Source: Craspedostauros australis
Taxonomy: Eukaryota > Bacillariophyta > Bacillariophyceae > Mastogloiales > Achnanthaceae
Assembly (NCBI GenBank): GCA_026770025.1
Contig: JAMXDE010000047.1
Span: 248,001-312,000 of the forward strand
Length of the DNA stretch: 64,000 nt
Direction: 5' to 3'
The notes under the pieces are model-generated. The model ran no database searches. It saw only the letters and a program-made list of their open reading frames with translations, and was not told the origin of the DNA. A program made the position numbers and the translations under genes. Each line of letters opens with the position of its first letter. Positions within the stretch are counted from its first letter, which is position 1. Positions 29,628 through 41,640 of this stretch are shown piece by piece.

Positions 29628-31808
29628 GATGCGAAGTGGCTGATGTGTTGTGGCCTGGTAGAGAATGCAACTGAGAATGCAATTGAGAAGGCTGTTAAGT
29701 GTGGTCGTAGGGTATGGTACTGTACTAAAAGTCTGGAGTGTAGGACGGCGGTTGCAATTGTGCTCGGACGGTGGCTCGTGAATGTGGATACAAATGCAAT
29801 TGCTGATGTGACGAAGGTGTCAATGAATGAAGTTGCAGCCTGGATGATCTGAAGGCTTCGGTTCTGATCTTATTGACAGTAGGAGTAAGGTATGGTAAGC
29901 TGTGGTTGGGTGTTGCAGAGGTTGTTGAATTCGTTGGATCTGTCAAGGATGCATCTGTCACGTTTGGGGCGAACGAGGAGTTGTGTGATGCGAATCAAGA
30001 GTTTCTCTTTGGAGATTATGGGATGTCAAGGGCGCGGTGATTGTTTCGGAGGCAAGAAAATGGCCAATGGAAGCGCCTTTCTTATGTTTTTGTCGTGTCG
30101 TTTCGTGTTGTCTGTGTCAGCGCTACGTCACGTGATGTCGCTGTTTGGCTCGTGTCATCTCGCTGGGATACAGAAAGTGCAATTCGCGCCACGAGGATGT
30201 GCAAAATTGCCTTGGTAGGTAAGCTAGTAGAGGGGTACGTGTTGTGTCTGGTGCGATCTCCAACCACGAAGCGGATGAAACTAAGATCACGCTTTGCGCT
30301 GTGATTTCAACAGCGTCGTTGTGGGTGTCATTGGTTTGTTCTGGAGCGGTGAGACCAACAAGGGCGAAATGTCTCCACCTGCACAATCTCCGGTACTGGC
30401 GACCACATGCGCTGCGTCATCATAGGAACTGCGTGAGAACGGCACTTGTTCCCACCCAAGTTCTCCACAACCGCACATAGCAAGAACGTCGGCTGCGAAT
30501 TCCAAACGGAAACCAGAGAAAGAGAAAGAGGCCGAAAGATTCGGTGGCTGCACTTCAGCGCCCTTCGCTGTACTTCGTTGCGGTGTGGATGTCACGCGAT
30601 CCACGAACAGATGGGGCACTTGGAATCATTCGTGTCCATGCGCGTCAACGCAGAAGGCTGATGTCAGCCAAATGGCGTGGAAGTTGGTTGGATGCGTGTC
30701 AGAAGAATGGGTCTTTTCACGACTGATTCCACATGAGGAACACTATCCATGACTCGGCATGTAAAACGTCCGACAGCAACGAACAGACGGACGGTGGTTT
30801 TGAAACAGGAGAACCTGTCCGTTGGACAGTCACGCCAAGCCGGACGGTGGCACAAATTATCACGCCAGGGCGCTTGGTTGATTTGAAACGAGCAACAACG
30901 GAATCGGGAATGAGCCATGTGGGAACAGTCTTTTGTGTCACAATGCGACATGAAGTACGACATCATAATATTCAATTGGATAGATTTGGATAATTTTTTG
31001 GCTGGCTCCCGACACGAGTCACGAAGATGCGGCCGTCGTGACGCACCAAGAGACATGGCATGACACAGAAGAAGGCACAAGGGAGAGGGGCGTCTTTGAT
31101 TCAAACACACAAAGGAGTGGAGAGGCAGAAGGAAGCAACGCGGATTCAGTAGTCGTAGGAGGTACAGCACACCAGCACACCAGCACGACAGCAGAGAACA
31201 CCAGAACACAACAAGACAAGAACACCATCCATCACAGAACACCAAGAAACAAGAGACAACAGCAGACAACACCACCACAACAACACAAACGACCAAGAAA
31301 GCCAACAACCCCCGAGACACACCCCACAACAGCGAAGTAGAGACAAGGGTGACAAGGGTGACAACTCCAGAGCTTCCGCAACAACCAATCACCAACATTC
31401 GTGGAGTGGAAGCAAGCCAAGGGAGGAGAGGCTGAGGGCAGCCTGAGGAGCAGGAGAACCATCGAAGGAGACAAGAGAAGGCCAACATCGGCCATCTTTC
31501 TGCTTGTCAGCGTATCGTGCATCGTGCATCGTGTATTGTCACGAGAACCAGAGCAATACGTTAGACATATAACAGCTCGCATAGATCGAACAGATCGTCA
31601 CAGAAGAAGCAGCAGCTATACCGCCCTTCTCGACCATCGCTCCACCCCAATTGACATCAGCCGATTCGCCGCAGCACACAACAAAAGGATTCTCGCCATT
31701 CACGGGCAACCAGACTCTCACACGCAGATATAATAGGACTAGTACCATCCAAGGACTCAGCCAAGCAATCTCCACGAAAGGATATACGATAGAGCAACAG
31801 ACAACGTC
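29628..31808. other. Intergenic region and long 5' flank of the TPR/coiled-coil gene
   Basis: 31150-31340 is strongly CA/AACACC-rich, typical of an unstructured 5' leader; its reverse gives artefactual Val/Cys/Leu-rich frames. No gene supported. Confidence 0.5.
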
Positions 31809-34800
31809 ATGAACTCTGCTGGCAAGCGACTGTTCCAGCGCAGGAAGCGCAATTCTGGCTCATTGCAATCTCCTGGTGCCTCTCCTCCACCTGCAGTCAA
31901 CAGGATCTCGCAAGCAGGTCTCTCCCTCAATCCGCCCCTCAAAGGGAACTCCTTCAATTCAGGCAATAAGGCGACTGCCGCTACAAACGCAAACACAGCC
32001 TCAACTGCCAATGCAAACGCAAATGCAAACGCAAACACAAACACAAGCGATGCCTCAACTGCCAATTCAAATGCAAGCACAAATGCGAGCAGAGGCAGAA
32101 GCACGGGCGGAAAGCAGAGGACGGGACTGCGGCAGATGCTGTCCCGCAAGCGAAATGACCGCAGCAAGAGCGCCAACGGAAGCGTCAGCGGGGACAGCAA
32201 GGGCGGAAGGTCGGACAGGAGCAGGAAAAGTGAGCGCCGTGGTCTCAGGCTCAGCAGAGCATCCTTTGGCAGCAGCTTCAACGATGACGACCACAATTCC
32301 AACGCCAACATTCGTGGCATCCGCAGCCAGAGCGAGAATGACGTTGATCATGACAACCACCACCACGACAATGACAACGACAATGACAACGACAATGACA
32401 ATGACATCCACAGCGTGAGCAGCAACCGCAGCAACCAGAAATCCACGCGACGCAAAGACGAGACCAATAGCCTTCTAGATCCCAACCCCGTCGAACCAGA
32501 ACCAGCCAGTGACGTTGATCAATCGGAATCTCAAACCACAGATCAGGACATGCACACAAACGCTCGCAACTCGCAGGACAGGGATTCCCAATTGACACCG
32601 TCGCGGGATGCGGAAAGAGACGCTGCTGCGCCAGCAACGCCCAGCAACAGTGCGAATTCTGCGGGAGACAGGCCAGCCGCCAACAGCAACGGCAACGGCA
32701 ACGCCATCAGCCCTCCTGACAATGCCAACCCTGATACCAACGCCGACGCAGTTCATACGCCGGATCGACCCACGGCTGGTTCGTCTGCGATCGCAAAGTC
32801 ACCCTCCACACCCATTCCCAAAAATGCAGAACAAAAGCTCGAAGTGGCATCGCGCTACTGCGCCAAGGGACGGGAACTGTGGGCGTCCGGGGAAAAGGAG
32901 GCAGCCTTGGAACGATTCCAAACGGCGTTGGGATTGCTGCAGAGCGTGCTGGGCCGAAATCACATCCTCACCGCCAAGACCTACTACTGGGTCGGCTTCA
33001 TCCGAAAGCATCAGCGGAAGTGGAGGCTGGCCCTCATCAACTTCCGCAAGACCACGCAGATACGATTGCGTCTGCTCGGCGAGGACCATGCCTCAACGCA
33101 GGAGGCCAAGACAGCGGTCTCCTGGATCCTCAACGAGATGGAATTCTCAAAGCTAGAGATCGCGCGCTACCACCAGGCATTGCTGCAATCCTCCCACGTA
33201 CAGCTGCAGGCGGACAAGGCACTCACCACGCTCAGCAACCTCAGCCACCTCAACGAAGGCAGCCAGCATCACGAGAACAGCACGGACATCCAGGACATTG
33301 CCAAGCAGGCAATCGCATGTCTCGAGAAAGCCATCGACCTCGATCGCGGGGTGCGCGGCGTCGTGGCCACTGACATTGCCGAGCTGGAACAGAAGCTGGC
33401 CCTGGCGCACAAGTACTACCACGCCGGCAACAAGGACGTCGACGCCGAAGGCACCGGAGAGAATCCCACATCCCTCCTGCTCTACAGATCGGCGCTCAAG
33501 ACCTACATGCACGAGCTGGGTCCCAAGCATTCCACGGTCGCAGCATGCATCGATCTCCTGCGCAAGGTGTTGCCCCTGCATCCACCACCACCATCGACCA
33601 GAGCCTCCAGAAATTCGCCGTCTTCGCCCACCAAACTCAAATCGGCCTACCACTCTCTCAAGCATCAGTATCAGGATCACCTCTGTATCGATTCCGTGCA
33701 ATTCGAACTGCAAGGCAACGCGTTGCAGCAGAAGAAGCAGTGGCTGCCAGCCATGCAAGCCTACGCGCAGAGCCTCGTCATCGAATCCAGGATCTTGGGC
33801 AAATCACACATCGTCGTCAAGCAGATACAGGCGCAGCTAGAGATTTGCCAGCGTCAGGAACGCACCCAACGCTCCATTGCGGGCGGGAGCTACGTCAGCT
33901 ACGGCAGTTACGATGACGCCGACAGCACCTACATTGAGAATGATGGCAGCGTGGCCAAGCGCAGTGTCGCGGTGGATGGCAGCAGCATCCATTCACCGCA
34001 ACGTATCAGCAGGGAAGAACTGTCCAGGGTCCAGCCATCGCGTCATCAGCTGTCGCACGATGAACTCCTCGAGAGCCTGCGACGATTCCAGGCGACGTGC
34101 CAGAAGCAGGAGGACGAAATGACGCGGCTGCAACGCAACCTCGACTTTTTGCAAACCGACAAGGCGATCCTCGAACAGCAAAAGAAGGAGCTCGAGATCG
34201 AAGTCGCCAAGCATCTCGAAGCGAAACGCACATCGACCATGTCGCCCAGACTCACAGATATTCAGGACCTGCTGCGCAACATCGGCAGCACGGACAGCGA
34301 GGAGGATCGCAATCGCAGCAGAGTTCACGAAGACAATGACGATGATGATGATAATGATAATGATCAGGCCACGGCTGCGACGAATGGTGATGGCAATGCG
34401 ACGGCACGAATGAGCTCCGCGAACAGCGCCGCGGGAAGCCTCCACGGCGACAACATCCTGCTCAAGTACGAAGCCCAATTGGAGCAGCTGCAACGCGACT
34501 ACCAGCTCCAGGTCTCCGGTTTCGAGGCCAAACAGCGCGAGTCGGCTGCGTACGTGGCCAAACTGCAAGAGCAGCTCGAGGAGTCTCGCGGGATGGGACC
34601 CGACAACGCCCTGCAACGCAAATGCCACGCCTTGCAGCGCGATTTGGATCAGACGCTGGCAGAGCAGGGACAGTTGCACGAGCAGCTGGCTGGATCGACC
34701 ACGCAGTTGCGCATCATCCAGCAGGCACGTGTCGATGCTGACGCTGCGGCCAAAAAGATGACCGCCGAACGCGACGCCGTCCGCGACGAGATGCAGAACG

Positions 34801-37166
34801 TGCAGAGTCAGCTGGACGAGCTCGAAAGCGCACTGAAGGCGTCCAACGACACGATCCTGTCGCTGCAACATCGCAACGCTAGTCTGCAGAAACGGTTGGA
34901 TGAGCAGGAAGCGGAGATGAAGGAGCTGCGAACGGGATTGGAAGGATCGCAGGCTCGCGTGGCCCAACTGGAGACGACGCAGCAAAACGAGGTATCCCAA
35001 GCATCGTTGCAGCAAACCACGATGAAGCTGGCGGAGCAGCAGAAGGAGTGGGCAGCTGCACGCACGGCCCTGCAGGAAGACATCAGCGTTGCTAACTCGA
35101 AGCTGGAAGCCGCGCAGCAGGACTTGGAGCAATCGAAGCGCACTATCGAAGGGCTACGTTCCGATCAGGAGAAGCAACGCCACGAGAGCGATGAGAAAGT
35201 CGCATCTCTGGAATCCCAGCTGGCCGAATCCATGGCAAAAGTTGCACCGATGGCGCAGCAAGCCGCTTCGATCGAGCAGCTCCAGGAGGAGGTGAAATCC
35301 CTTCAAGCAGAGAAGGATTCTCTGGAAGGCATCATCCATCAAATCTCCGATTCTTCGCCACAGCTGCGATCTCTCCCAAAAGCGTCCAAAACACCCACGC
35401 ACGTGCTGGAAACTCTGCAGAAGGAGAACCAAGAACTGCAGGGCATGCTGATGAGCACGCAAGAGAAAGAAGCACAGACGGTGGAACTTCTCGAAAAGGC
35501 CAATGAAAAAATCATCCATCTGCAGGACAAGGAGAACGCACCGTTGCGCGCGCGTGTGGAGGAGCTGGAGGGTTCCGTGATCAAGGCTGAACTGGGAATG
35601 TCGCAATCGACGGAAGAGATCCTCGCGCTCCAAAAACAAAAGGCTGAGCTGGAGGAGACTATCGGTGCCGCTGATGGGGAGAAGGCCGGCCTGGCATCGC
35701 AGCTTGAGAAGACGCGGATGGAGATGAAGCTGTTGCAGTGCGAAAAGTCGACGGCGATGATCCGCGTTGCGGAACTGGAGGCGACGCATGAAGATGATAG
35801 GAAGGTATCGAGCTTGAAAACGCAGCTGAGCGAAGTTCAGAAGCAGCTGAGTGCTTCGCAAAGCCAGAACATGGGCAAGGACAACGAGCTGCAGGCCCTG
35901 CAAAGGACGATCTCGGAATTGAGACAGCAGCAGAAACACCAGCCGCAGCAACGACAACGTACTCACCGACAACAGCACGGTTCGGAGGAGCGAGACGAAG
36001 AGCAAGACGAGCAAGATGGGCGCAACGAATCCCCGCAGCGTGCACAGGCGCAGGGTGAGGGCAGCGAGGAGGGGATGTCGAATGTCGCTGATCGTGCCGT
36101 CGGTGGATTGAACACATCTCTGAACAGCACCGCGACGACGTTGACGCTGACGGAAGATCCTGATATTCTCAAGTCTCGCAACAAACGCGCCGCGAAGGTG
36201 ATCAAAGAACTCTCCCGACAGCTCGTGAGCACGAAGCACAGGGAGCAACGCTCGACGGAGAAGTACACCGATCTGAAGGCCTCCATGAGCACGTTGCAGC
36301 AGGAGAATCAGAAACTGAAGCAGGCGTACCAAGAGTTCCGCAGCAAGTCGCAGGCCAAGGACGAGGGCGTGTCTAGGAAGCTGGCCGTCCTCACCAAGAC
36401 GATCGATTCCATCCGCCGCCAGTCCCCCACCAAGGTCAAGGTCAAGGCCGCACCTCGATCCGTGAGCAGAACACCGATGTCGCCAACGAAGACGAATGTG
36501 AGCAAGGCGATGAGCGTCGTCCCGCACACATTCACGACGAGCCTAGCGACCTACGTGGTGCGGATCCCGGAGCATCCCGATGCGACCTTTTCGCAATTCA
36601 GCGAGGTTTCGGATAGCATGTACGCATCCACGGCTCACATGACGAAACCGAGCTCCGTCGACATCATGGCGAAGATCACTGCGAACAAACGCAGCAGCGA
36701 CGACGGTGGCGATACAATTCTGTTCCTTTCCGGGCCCAGCCGGGTTGCCATTCACAAGCAAGGTTCGCAGCGTGACTTTGACAACTTCGACGAAGAACCC
36801 AGTCCGCTGGGTTGGGCCTGCGATCATACCATCTCGCTGGACGAGGTGTATGAAAACGCACAATTGCATCGCGACCAGTACTGCAGATCGGCGCTCGCTG
36901 TGCAGTGCGGCGTCAGCACCGGCAGCAGGGGTCTGAGCATGAACGGCACCAGCAGCAACAGCAGCAGCGGTGGTGGAAGTAATCTTCAGGGATTCCCACC
37001 AGTTTTGAAGCAGGTGCTGATGGCGATGCTCGCATTGGCCGACGCCGTGTTCCCAGGAGCAGGCTTGCAAAAGCGTGACTCGAAGACGGCAGTGTTGGGG
37101 GTGATGTCAGCGGCGGCCGTGGCGGCAGTGCTGCTGTCCATAGTGGCGGCCAATTTCAGTGTTTAG
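31809..37166 (+). CDS. Large TPR / coiled-coil protein with C-terminal membrane anchor
   Basis: 1785 residues in one exon. Residues 1-330 are disordered, with Asn-Ala and Asp-Asn dipeptide runs from short DNA repeats. About 337-680 are tetratricopeptide-like repeats of the kinesin-light-chain type (KEAALERFQTALGLLQSVLG, SLLLYRSALKTYMHELGPKH, LPAMQAYAQSLVIESRILGK). About 748-1540 is a long coiled coil rich in Leu/Gln/Glu heptads, broken by acidic inserts. A conserved-looking segment near 1590 (FTTSLATYVVRIPEHPDATF) follows, then a Ser/Gly linker, and the chain ends in one hydrophobic helix (about 1761-1784) with only a few residues after it. This architecture suits a tail-anchored tether, as in golgins, with TPRs as the cargo or motor-binding end. 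That role is inference; no close named homolog is recognised. Confidence 0.85.
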   Translation: MNSAGKRLFQRRKRNSGSLQSPGASPPPAVNRISQAGLSLNPPLKGNSFNSGNKATAATNANTASTANANANANANTNTSDASTANSNASTNASRGRSTGGKQRTGLRQMLSRKRNDRSKSANGSVSGDSKGGRSDRSRKSERRGLRLSRASFGSSFNDDDHNSNANIRGIRSQSENDVDHDNHHHDNDNDNDNDNDNDIHSVSSNRSNQKSTRRKDETNSLLDPNPVEPEPASDVDQSESQTTDQDMHTNARNSQDRDSQLTPSRDAERDAAAPATPSNSANSAGDRPAANSNGNGNAISPPDNANPDTNADAVHTPDRPTAGSSAIAKSPSTPIPKNAEQKLEVASRYCAKGRELWASGEKEAALERFQTALGLLQSVLGRNHILTAKTYYWVGFIRKHQRKWRLALINFRKTTQIRLRLLGEDHASTQEAKTAVSWILNEMEFSKLEIARYHQALLQSSHVQLQADKALTTLSNLSHLNEGSQHHENSTDIQDIAKQAIACLEKAIDLDRGVRGVVATDIAELEQKLALAHKYYHAGNKDVDAEGTGENPTSLLLYRSALKTYMHELGPKHSTVAACIDLLRKVLPLHPPPPSTRASRNSPSSPTKLKSAYHSLKHQYQDHLCIDSVQFELQGNALQQKKQWLPAMQAYAQSLVIESRILGKSHIVVKQIQAQLEICQRQERTQRSIAGGSYVSYGSYDDADSTYIENDGSVAKRSVAVDGSSIHSPQRISREELSRVQPSRHQLSHDELLESLRRFQATCQKQEDEMTRLQRNLDFLQTDKAILEQQKKELEIEVAKHLEAKRTSTMSPRLTDIQDLLRNIGSTDSEEDRNRSRVHEDNDDDDDNDNDQATAATNGDGNATARMSSANSAAGSLHGDNILLKYEAQLEQLQRDYQLQVSGFEAKQRESAAYVAKLQEQLEESRGMGPDNALQRKCHALQRDLDQTLAEQGQLHEQLAGSTTQLRIIQQARVDADAAAKKMTAERDAVRDEMQNVQSQLDELESALKASNDTILSLQHRNASLQKRLDEQEAEMKELRTGLEGSQARVAQLETTQQNEVSQASLQQTTMKLAEQQKEWAAARTALQEDISVANSKLEAAQQDLEQSKRTIEGLRSDQEKQRHESDEKVASLESQLAESMAKVAPMAQQAASIEQLQEEVKSLQAEKDSLEGIIHQISDSSPQLRSLPKASKTPTHVLETLQKENQELQGMLMSTQEKEAQTVELLEKANEKIIHLQDKENAPLRARVEELEGSVIKAELGMSQSTEEILALQKQKAELEETIGAADGEKAGLASQLEKTRMEMKLLQCEKSTAMIRVAELEATHEDDRKVSSLKTQLSEVQKQLSASQSQNMGKDNELQALQRTISELRQQQKHQPQQRQRTHRQQHGSEERDEEQDEQDGRNESPQRAQAQGEGSEEGMSNVADRAVGGLNTSLNSTATTLTLTEDPDILKSRNKRAAKVIKELSRQLVSTKHREQRSTEKYTDLKASMSTLQQENQKLKQAYQEFRSKSQAKDEGVSRKLAVLTKTIDSIRRQSPTKVKVKAAPRSVSRTPMSPTKTNVSKAMSVVPHTFTTSLATYVVRIPEHPDATFSQFSEVSDSMYASTAHMTKPSSVDIMAKITANKRSSDDGGDTILFLSGPSRVAIHKQGSQRDFDNFDEEPSPLGWACDHTISLDEVYENAQLHRDQYCRSALAVQCGVSTGSRGLSMNGTSSNSSSGGGSNLQGFPPVLKQVLMAMLALADAVFPGAGLQKRDSKTAVLGVMSAAAVAAVLLSIVAANFSV

Positions 37167-37600
37167 TTCGAGTCTACGCAACAGTTGATGATTGATTGGA
37201 AGTGGCAGGTAGTGGCACGATACTCGTACGTGTCCTTGTGGAGCTCGAGTGCACGAATGATGGACAGCGGGATGTGGATAAATGTGCAGAGTAGGAATGA
37301 TTCATGTATTCTTACTAAGCTCCTTGGCAATTCTATCGTGTGTTCTCGTTGGATCGGCATTGAGGAAGACGTTGTGTCGATTGCCTTGATGTCTAATGTT
37401 TTAGAGTGTTGGATCCGTTGATTGTTCCGGCAGCGGTTCAAAATGAGTATTGGTATCCTTGTCTTGTGCCTGTCTTGTACGAGCATGGCACCCGTGTGGA
37501 GTGTATCTATGTACGTATGTATTGGGAAACTGCGGAGCATGAGAATCACTCTCAGCAAAATCTAATGGCATGCGCATGCCCCGGTTGCATGATTTCGGCC
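37167..37600. other. Intergenic, convergent gene ends
   Basis: AT-richer 3' flank between the TPR protein and the minus-strand gene that follows. No gene seen. Confidence 0.6.
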
Positions 37601-39079
37601 TCACGTCTCGATGGCGCTGTGTCCCACGAGCATGGCGATGGCAGCAGATTGTCGCCGTCTCGGCATGATGGGTGGATACTCGGGGCAGGAAGATCTGTGC
37701 GGCGCAGCAGCCGCGACAGGCATGTCGGCGGTCGACTCTTCGACCGGTGGTGCTTTGCTCAGCGGGCAGTCGTCCTTGGGTGTTGGCGTCTCTTCGTTAT
37801 CTTCCGGCAGCGCTTCACTGAGGGGACCCTCCGTTCGTTGGCGTTGCGGCATCTTGAGTGGTCCCAGTGCAGTGTTGAAGAGCGGTGTCCATCCCGGCCG
37901 TGTCGGTGGTTGCATCTCTGACGTGTCCGCTGGCGTCGCTGTGCTGCCCACCGTGCGCTGACGCACCGGCATTTCGGGACGTCCCAGATGTTTGAGGGGC
38001 GTTGCGTCCTCCGATGATGGTATCTTGGATGGGCAGGACCAGCGGCTGAAGGGTGATGGCAACGGCAGTGGTGGAGGGCATGCCAGTGGTGCCAGATGCG
38101 CTGATCGAGGTTTGGTGTGAATGTCCATTGCGTCATCGTCATCGCTTGTATCGTCATCGCTTGTATCGTCATCGCTTGTATCGTCATCGCTTGTATCGTC
38201 ATCGCTTTCATCATACTCGCTCAGATTCGTATCGAGGGTGATGTTCGTGCTTGCGGCTGACCATAGACCTGGGCTGACGTCGTCGACAATTTTAGGAACC
38301 CTGACGGACATGTTGCGAAAGGAAAAGGCCAGTTCCGGAGGCAGGGTGACTTCCGAGACGATGCTTTGGATGCTGAACGAGCGGGGCGCTCTCCTTTGGT
38401 TCGATGGTTTGGCATTGGAGTACAGGCCCGAGAAGTCTCGCATCTGCATGGCATCGTCATCGCCATCATCGGTATCATCGTCATCCTCCTCCTGATCAAA
38501 CTCGTCGGCAGATGCGGCACCAGCGACGCCAAGCCCGAATCGTGAGGAGGCTGATGGGGCAATTCTAAAACCATCTCCATTCTCATTCGTTCCAACATGG
38601 TTCATGGATGTTCCTGATGGTTCTTCGACAGCTGCTGGAGATTCATGCTTCGCCTCCTGCAGATCATCATCATCATCATCATACTCGTAACGATCACTGC
38701 GTCTGCGGTCTATGGACGTTCGTGTTCCATTGCGAGGTATCTGATCGCGCTGCAAGCCATCATCCTCCAGCTCCTCCTGCTCGAGATCGAGCTCGTTGAG
38801 CTCCTGCCAAACGGAGGACGTGAAGATGGAGGGACGGTTGTGCTTTCTGTGGACAGCGGCCGACGCCGCAGCGACTGCCACGGCCGCGATGGAAGGATGG
38901 CGAGCCACGGGCCTTGGGATGCCGTCATGGTCGCTGCCTGTGCCTTCCAGCAGCACCAGATCAGGTCTGGAGGAGTGCATCTCTGTCATGTCTGCCATCG
39001 TTGGATCTTTCATCACTGTCTCCGTCATATCTGATATGAACGTGGAAGTGTCTGCTATGCTCTCGCGGGTGTCTGTCAT
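37601..39079 (-). CDS. Acidic disordered protein with TSDDD repeat
   Basis: 492 residues, Asp/Glu/Ser/Pro-rich, no recognised domain. Notable parts: an early hydrophobic run SIAAVAVAAASAAV, two poly-Asp clusters, a more ordered middle (FSIQSIVSEVTLPPELAFSF), the tandem TSDDD repeat at about residues 292-316, and a C-terminal half with repeated (M)P-x-RQRT blocks (PEMPVRQRTVG, LKMPQRQRTEG). Many SD/TD sites would suit casein-kinase-2 phosphorylation. Function unknown; expression evidence would be needed to be sure of the start at ATG 39079. Confidence 0.6.
   Translation of the reverse strand: MTDTRESIADTSTFISDMTETVMKDPTMADMTEMHSSRPDLVLLEGTGSDHDGIPRPVARHPSIAAVAVAAASAAVHRKHNRPSIFTSSVWQELNELDLEQEELEDDGLQRDQIPRNGTRTSIDRRRSDRYEYDDDDDDLQEAKHESPAAVEEPSGTSMNHVGTNENGDGFRIAPSASSRFGLGVAGAASADEFDQEEDDDDTDDGDDDAMQMRDFSGLYSNAKPSNQRRAPRSFSIQSIVSEVTLPPELAFSFRNMSVRVPKIVDDVSPGLWSAASTNITLDTNLSEYDESDDDTSDDDTSDDDTSDDDTSDDDDAMDIHTKPRSAHLAPLACPPPLPLPSPFSRWSCPSKIPSSEDATPLKHLGRPEMPVRQRTVGSTATPADTSEMQPPTRPGWTPLFNTALGPLKMPQRQRTEGPLSEALPEDNEETPTPKDDCPLSKAPPVEESTADMPVAAAAPHRSSCPEYPPIMPRRRQSAAIAMLVGHSAIET
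38136..38209. repeat. 15-bp coding tandem repeat
   Basis: TCGTCATCGCTTGTA is repeated four times and a fifth copy is partial, with almost no differences; on the minus strand it encodes the TSDDD repeat of the 37601-39079 protein. Near-identity suggests recent expansion and length polymorphism. Confidence 0.95.
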
Positions 39080-41640
39080 CTTTGTGTCGAAGAGTGCTGT
39101 TGTCCTTGTTGTATTGGTCGCATCTGTTGCATTTGTTGTGAGCTGATCTCTTTCTTTATATCATAGAATGTGTTGATGCTGGCTTAGTAAGATGTGTGGA
39201 GTGGCCAGAGATCTCGTCATCGTTCTGATGCTGTCCGATCCAGAAATTGATGTGTGTCAGCAACAGTACATACAGCACGTACAGTGCGAGTTCGCCTGGC
39301 GCAACTCCAACCGTCAACGAAGAGGTAGCACGGCAGCAGTAATAGTAGAGGGTAACAGAATAAGCGTACTCGTACGTGTTGGTGGTTGGGTGGGCATAAA
39401 ATTGGGAAGTACGTCTCGAACGCCATTCGTTGTGCCATTTTATCACGTGATCCTTCATCCGTCCTCTCGAACCACACACCATGTTGGCACTGCCATCGGC
39501 ATTTATTGGAGCGGCGGAGAGGTCCCCCCTGTTCGTAAAGTATGACACCAGCACGCGCTCTGCGTTGTTCTTGCGGAGTGCAATCGTGCCCATTCGTTTG
39601 GCAGTTGGGTTCTGCGTTTGGCTTCATTTCTGTTCATTTCTGTTCGGCACTCATTCCGAACATCAAGACCGCTTCGACTGACAGCGTTCACATGACATAA
39701 AGAACACTATGTCCATCCGTGATTCAGCCTGTGCGTTCGCCGTTTGGTTTCGAATACTGCCCAAGCAGGATTGGCGCCATCACAAAATGGACCTCGATGA
39801 TTTCCAGTTGTGGACGCTCTTGGCTGTCGCATCTCGTCATCTTGCCTCTGCAACTCTTGATCACACCCATAATCGCACTCTGCAACTCTTGATCACACCC
39901 ATGCCATCCCTAATCGCACTCCTCACAACAAACATTAAGAAGAACAAGATAAAAAACAATAATCATGCAGTACGCACGACAACATCGAAGCGGGCAACCA
40001 AATGTCAGAATCCATTAGACGACACTCAAAATACGTCAAAGGACCTTCTCTTGAGATGAGCACCGCAGACAAGCGCATGAGGCAAGCTCTATCACTGGTC
40101 GTGCTCTATGTACGAGCTACCATACCATAGCATACCATACCAAACATCTTGTCCGGGCAAAGAGGGATGCAACTTCGCAAATGTTCAGCGAACGCGAGGT
40201 CTCATTCGCCATCCCAAACGCGTACCACTGATCCGACAGATGGTGGGTTGGTTCATTGACGACACTACACGATGGTTGATCCCATGTGTTCATGACAATG
40301 CGCATTGAGTATCGCGTGACATCAATTTCGCGATGTGCATCGCGTGATGTCCAAATTGATTCGTGGGACAGGTGCACGACACAGAATAACACCAGGGTGC
40401 GCGCAGAGAGCAGCGTCTGGATACGCTTCAAGGATAATCGCGTTGATGCCACTCTTGCCGGATCGTGCGGCCCTCCAAAGCACATCACAAAGAAGAGAGG
40501 GACCAACGCATGATCATATCAAGTCGCATCATCTCACTCGTGGTGCGGCGTTCGTAAATTATCAGCATTCATCACCCTTCGTTGTTGCGAGAGCAGGCCC
40601 CAGCCATGAGGTACGATCTATTCTTTAGATCTGGAACTTCCAGCATGCGCCTGCAAGATCAAATGGTCTTTCGAACGACTGTGCTTCTCGAGCATTCCGC
40701 CATCCATCATGCGTCATCTATCATCCATCAACATCGCCGACCAAGGTTCAAACCATCTTCTTCGCCCCATTTGTTCTCTTCTTCCGTCTTGCTTCGCCGC
40801 ACCAGTGGTCTCAACGAACCTGGTGCGAACAAGCGATTGATGCCTCATGGATACCGGACCTCGTCAACAAGGGGGCGGCACGTCAAGGAACGTCGTCGAA
40901 CCATCGCGTGTCCACGGATGTTCGTGTTTGGAGGTTTCTTGTGACACCCCTTGGTCGCATCGTTGCACAAGTTTGAATTGACGAGATGATGCTTCATCCG
41001 TCTCCTTGGGAGCATGAACACGTGAAGGCGCTTGTTGATGGCATCATGTCCGTTCGATGGAAAGTGTTCCAGACTTGGGCAAATCGAGCCTCTATTATTG
41101 CGCAGGCCTACCAGAAGAGTGCGAATGAATGAGGAACCTTGAATGGAGAACGGCATGGCGTGTCCTGGTTCATTCCTATTCACGTTTCAATTTGAAAGAA
41201 GAAGCACAGGCAATGTGCTCTTGCTATGTGAATGCAATACCGCCAACAATACGAGTAGAGTGCCTCGAGTCACTCAGTGTACTCCAGCGTGGTTGTAGAT
41301 ACGGTTGACACGATCGGCTTCAATCAGCACGACTCCCTCCACAGAGAGATAGACACAGTTCCAAAGAGTGTGTGTGTGTGTCCCAAAGATACTATCTATC
41401 ATATGCGCTCTGCGAATATTCTGTGGTGCGATCAAAGATGTTTGTCAGACCTTCATGGACGCGAGCGAGCTAACGTTAGATCTTTCATCTCCAGGTATCA
41501 CGAATGCACTCTTGATGCCGATCTAGAGACCACATGGATATCATTGCCACTTGACGGCAAAACACGAAAGGACAGCATTGGTCTCCCCCACGACCTGTTC
41601 TGTTTCATGATAAACTCTATTTGTTGAATATGTTGTTGCA
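39080..41640. other. Intergenic region
   Basis: 2.5 kb between two minus-strand genes. 39847-39908 holds two copies of CTGCAACTCTTGATCACACC. 40120-40142 is CATACCATA-repetitive; 41368-41380 is a short GT tract. No coding frame is convincing. Confidence 0.55.
39847..39908. repeat. Short direct duplication
   Basis: TCTGCAACTCTTGATCACAC with flanking CATAATCGCAC / CCTAATCGCAC occurs twice, 32 bp apart. Confidence 0.85.

Noticed and set aside
30664-31488. Minus-strand Cys/Val/Leu-rich 274-codon frame
   Set aside because: It is the reverse of a CA/AAC-rich leader, so hydrophobic composition is an artefact of repeat content.
40740-40760. GGTTCAAACC resembling a tRNA B box
   Set aside because: No A box or cloverleaf arms at suitable spacing on either strand.
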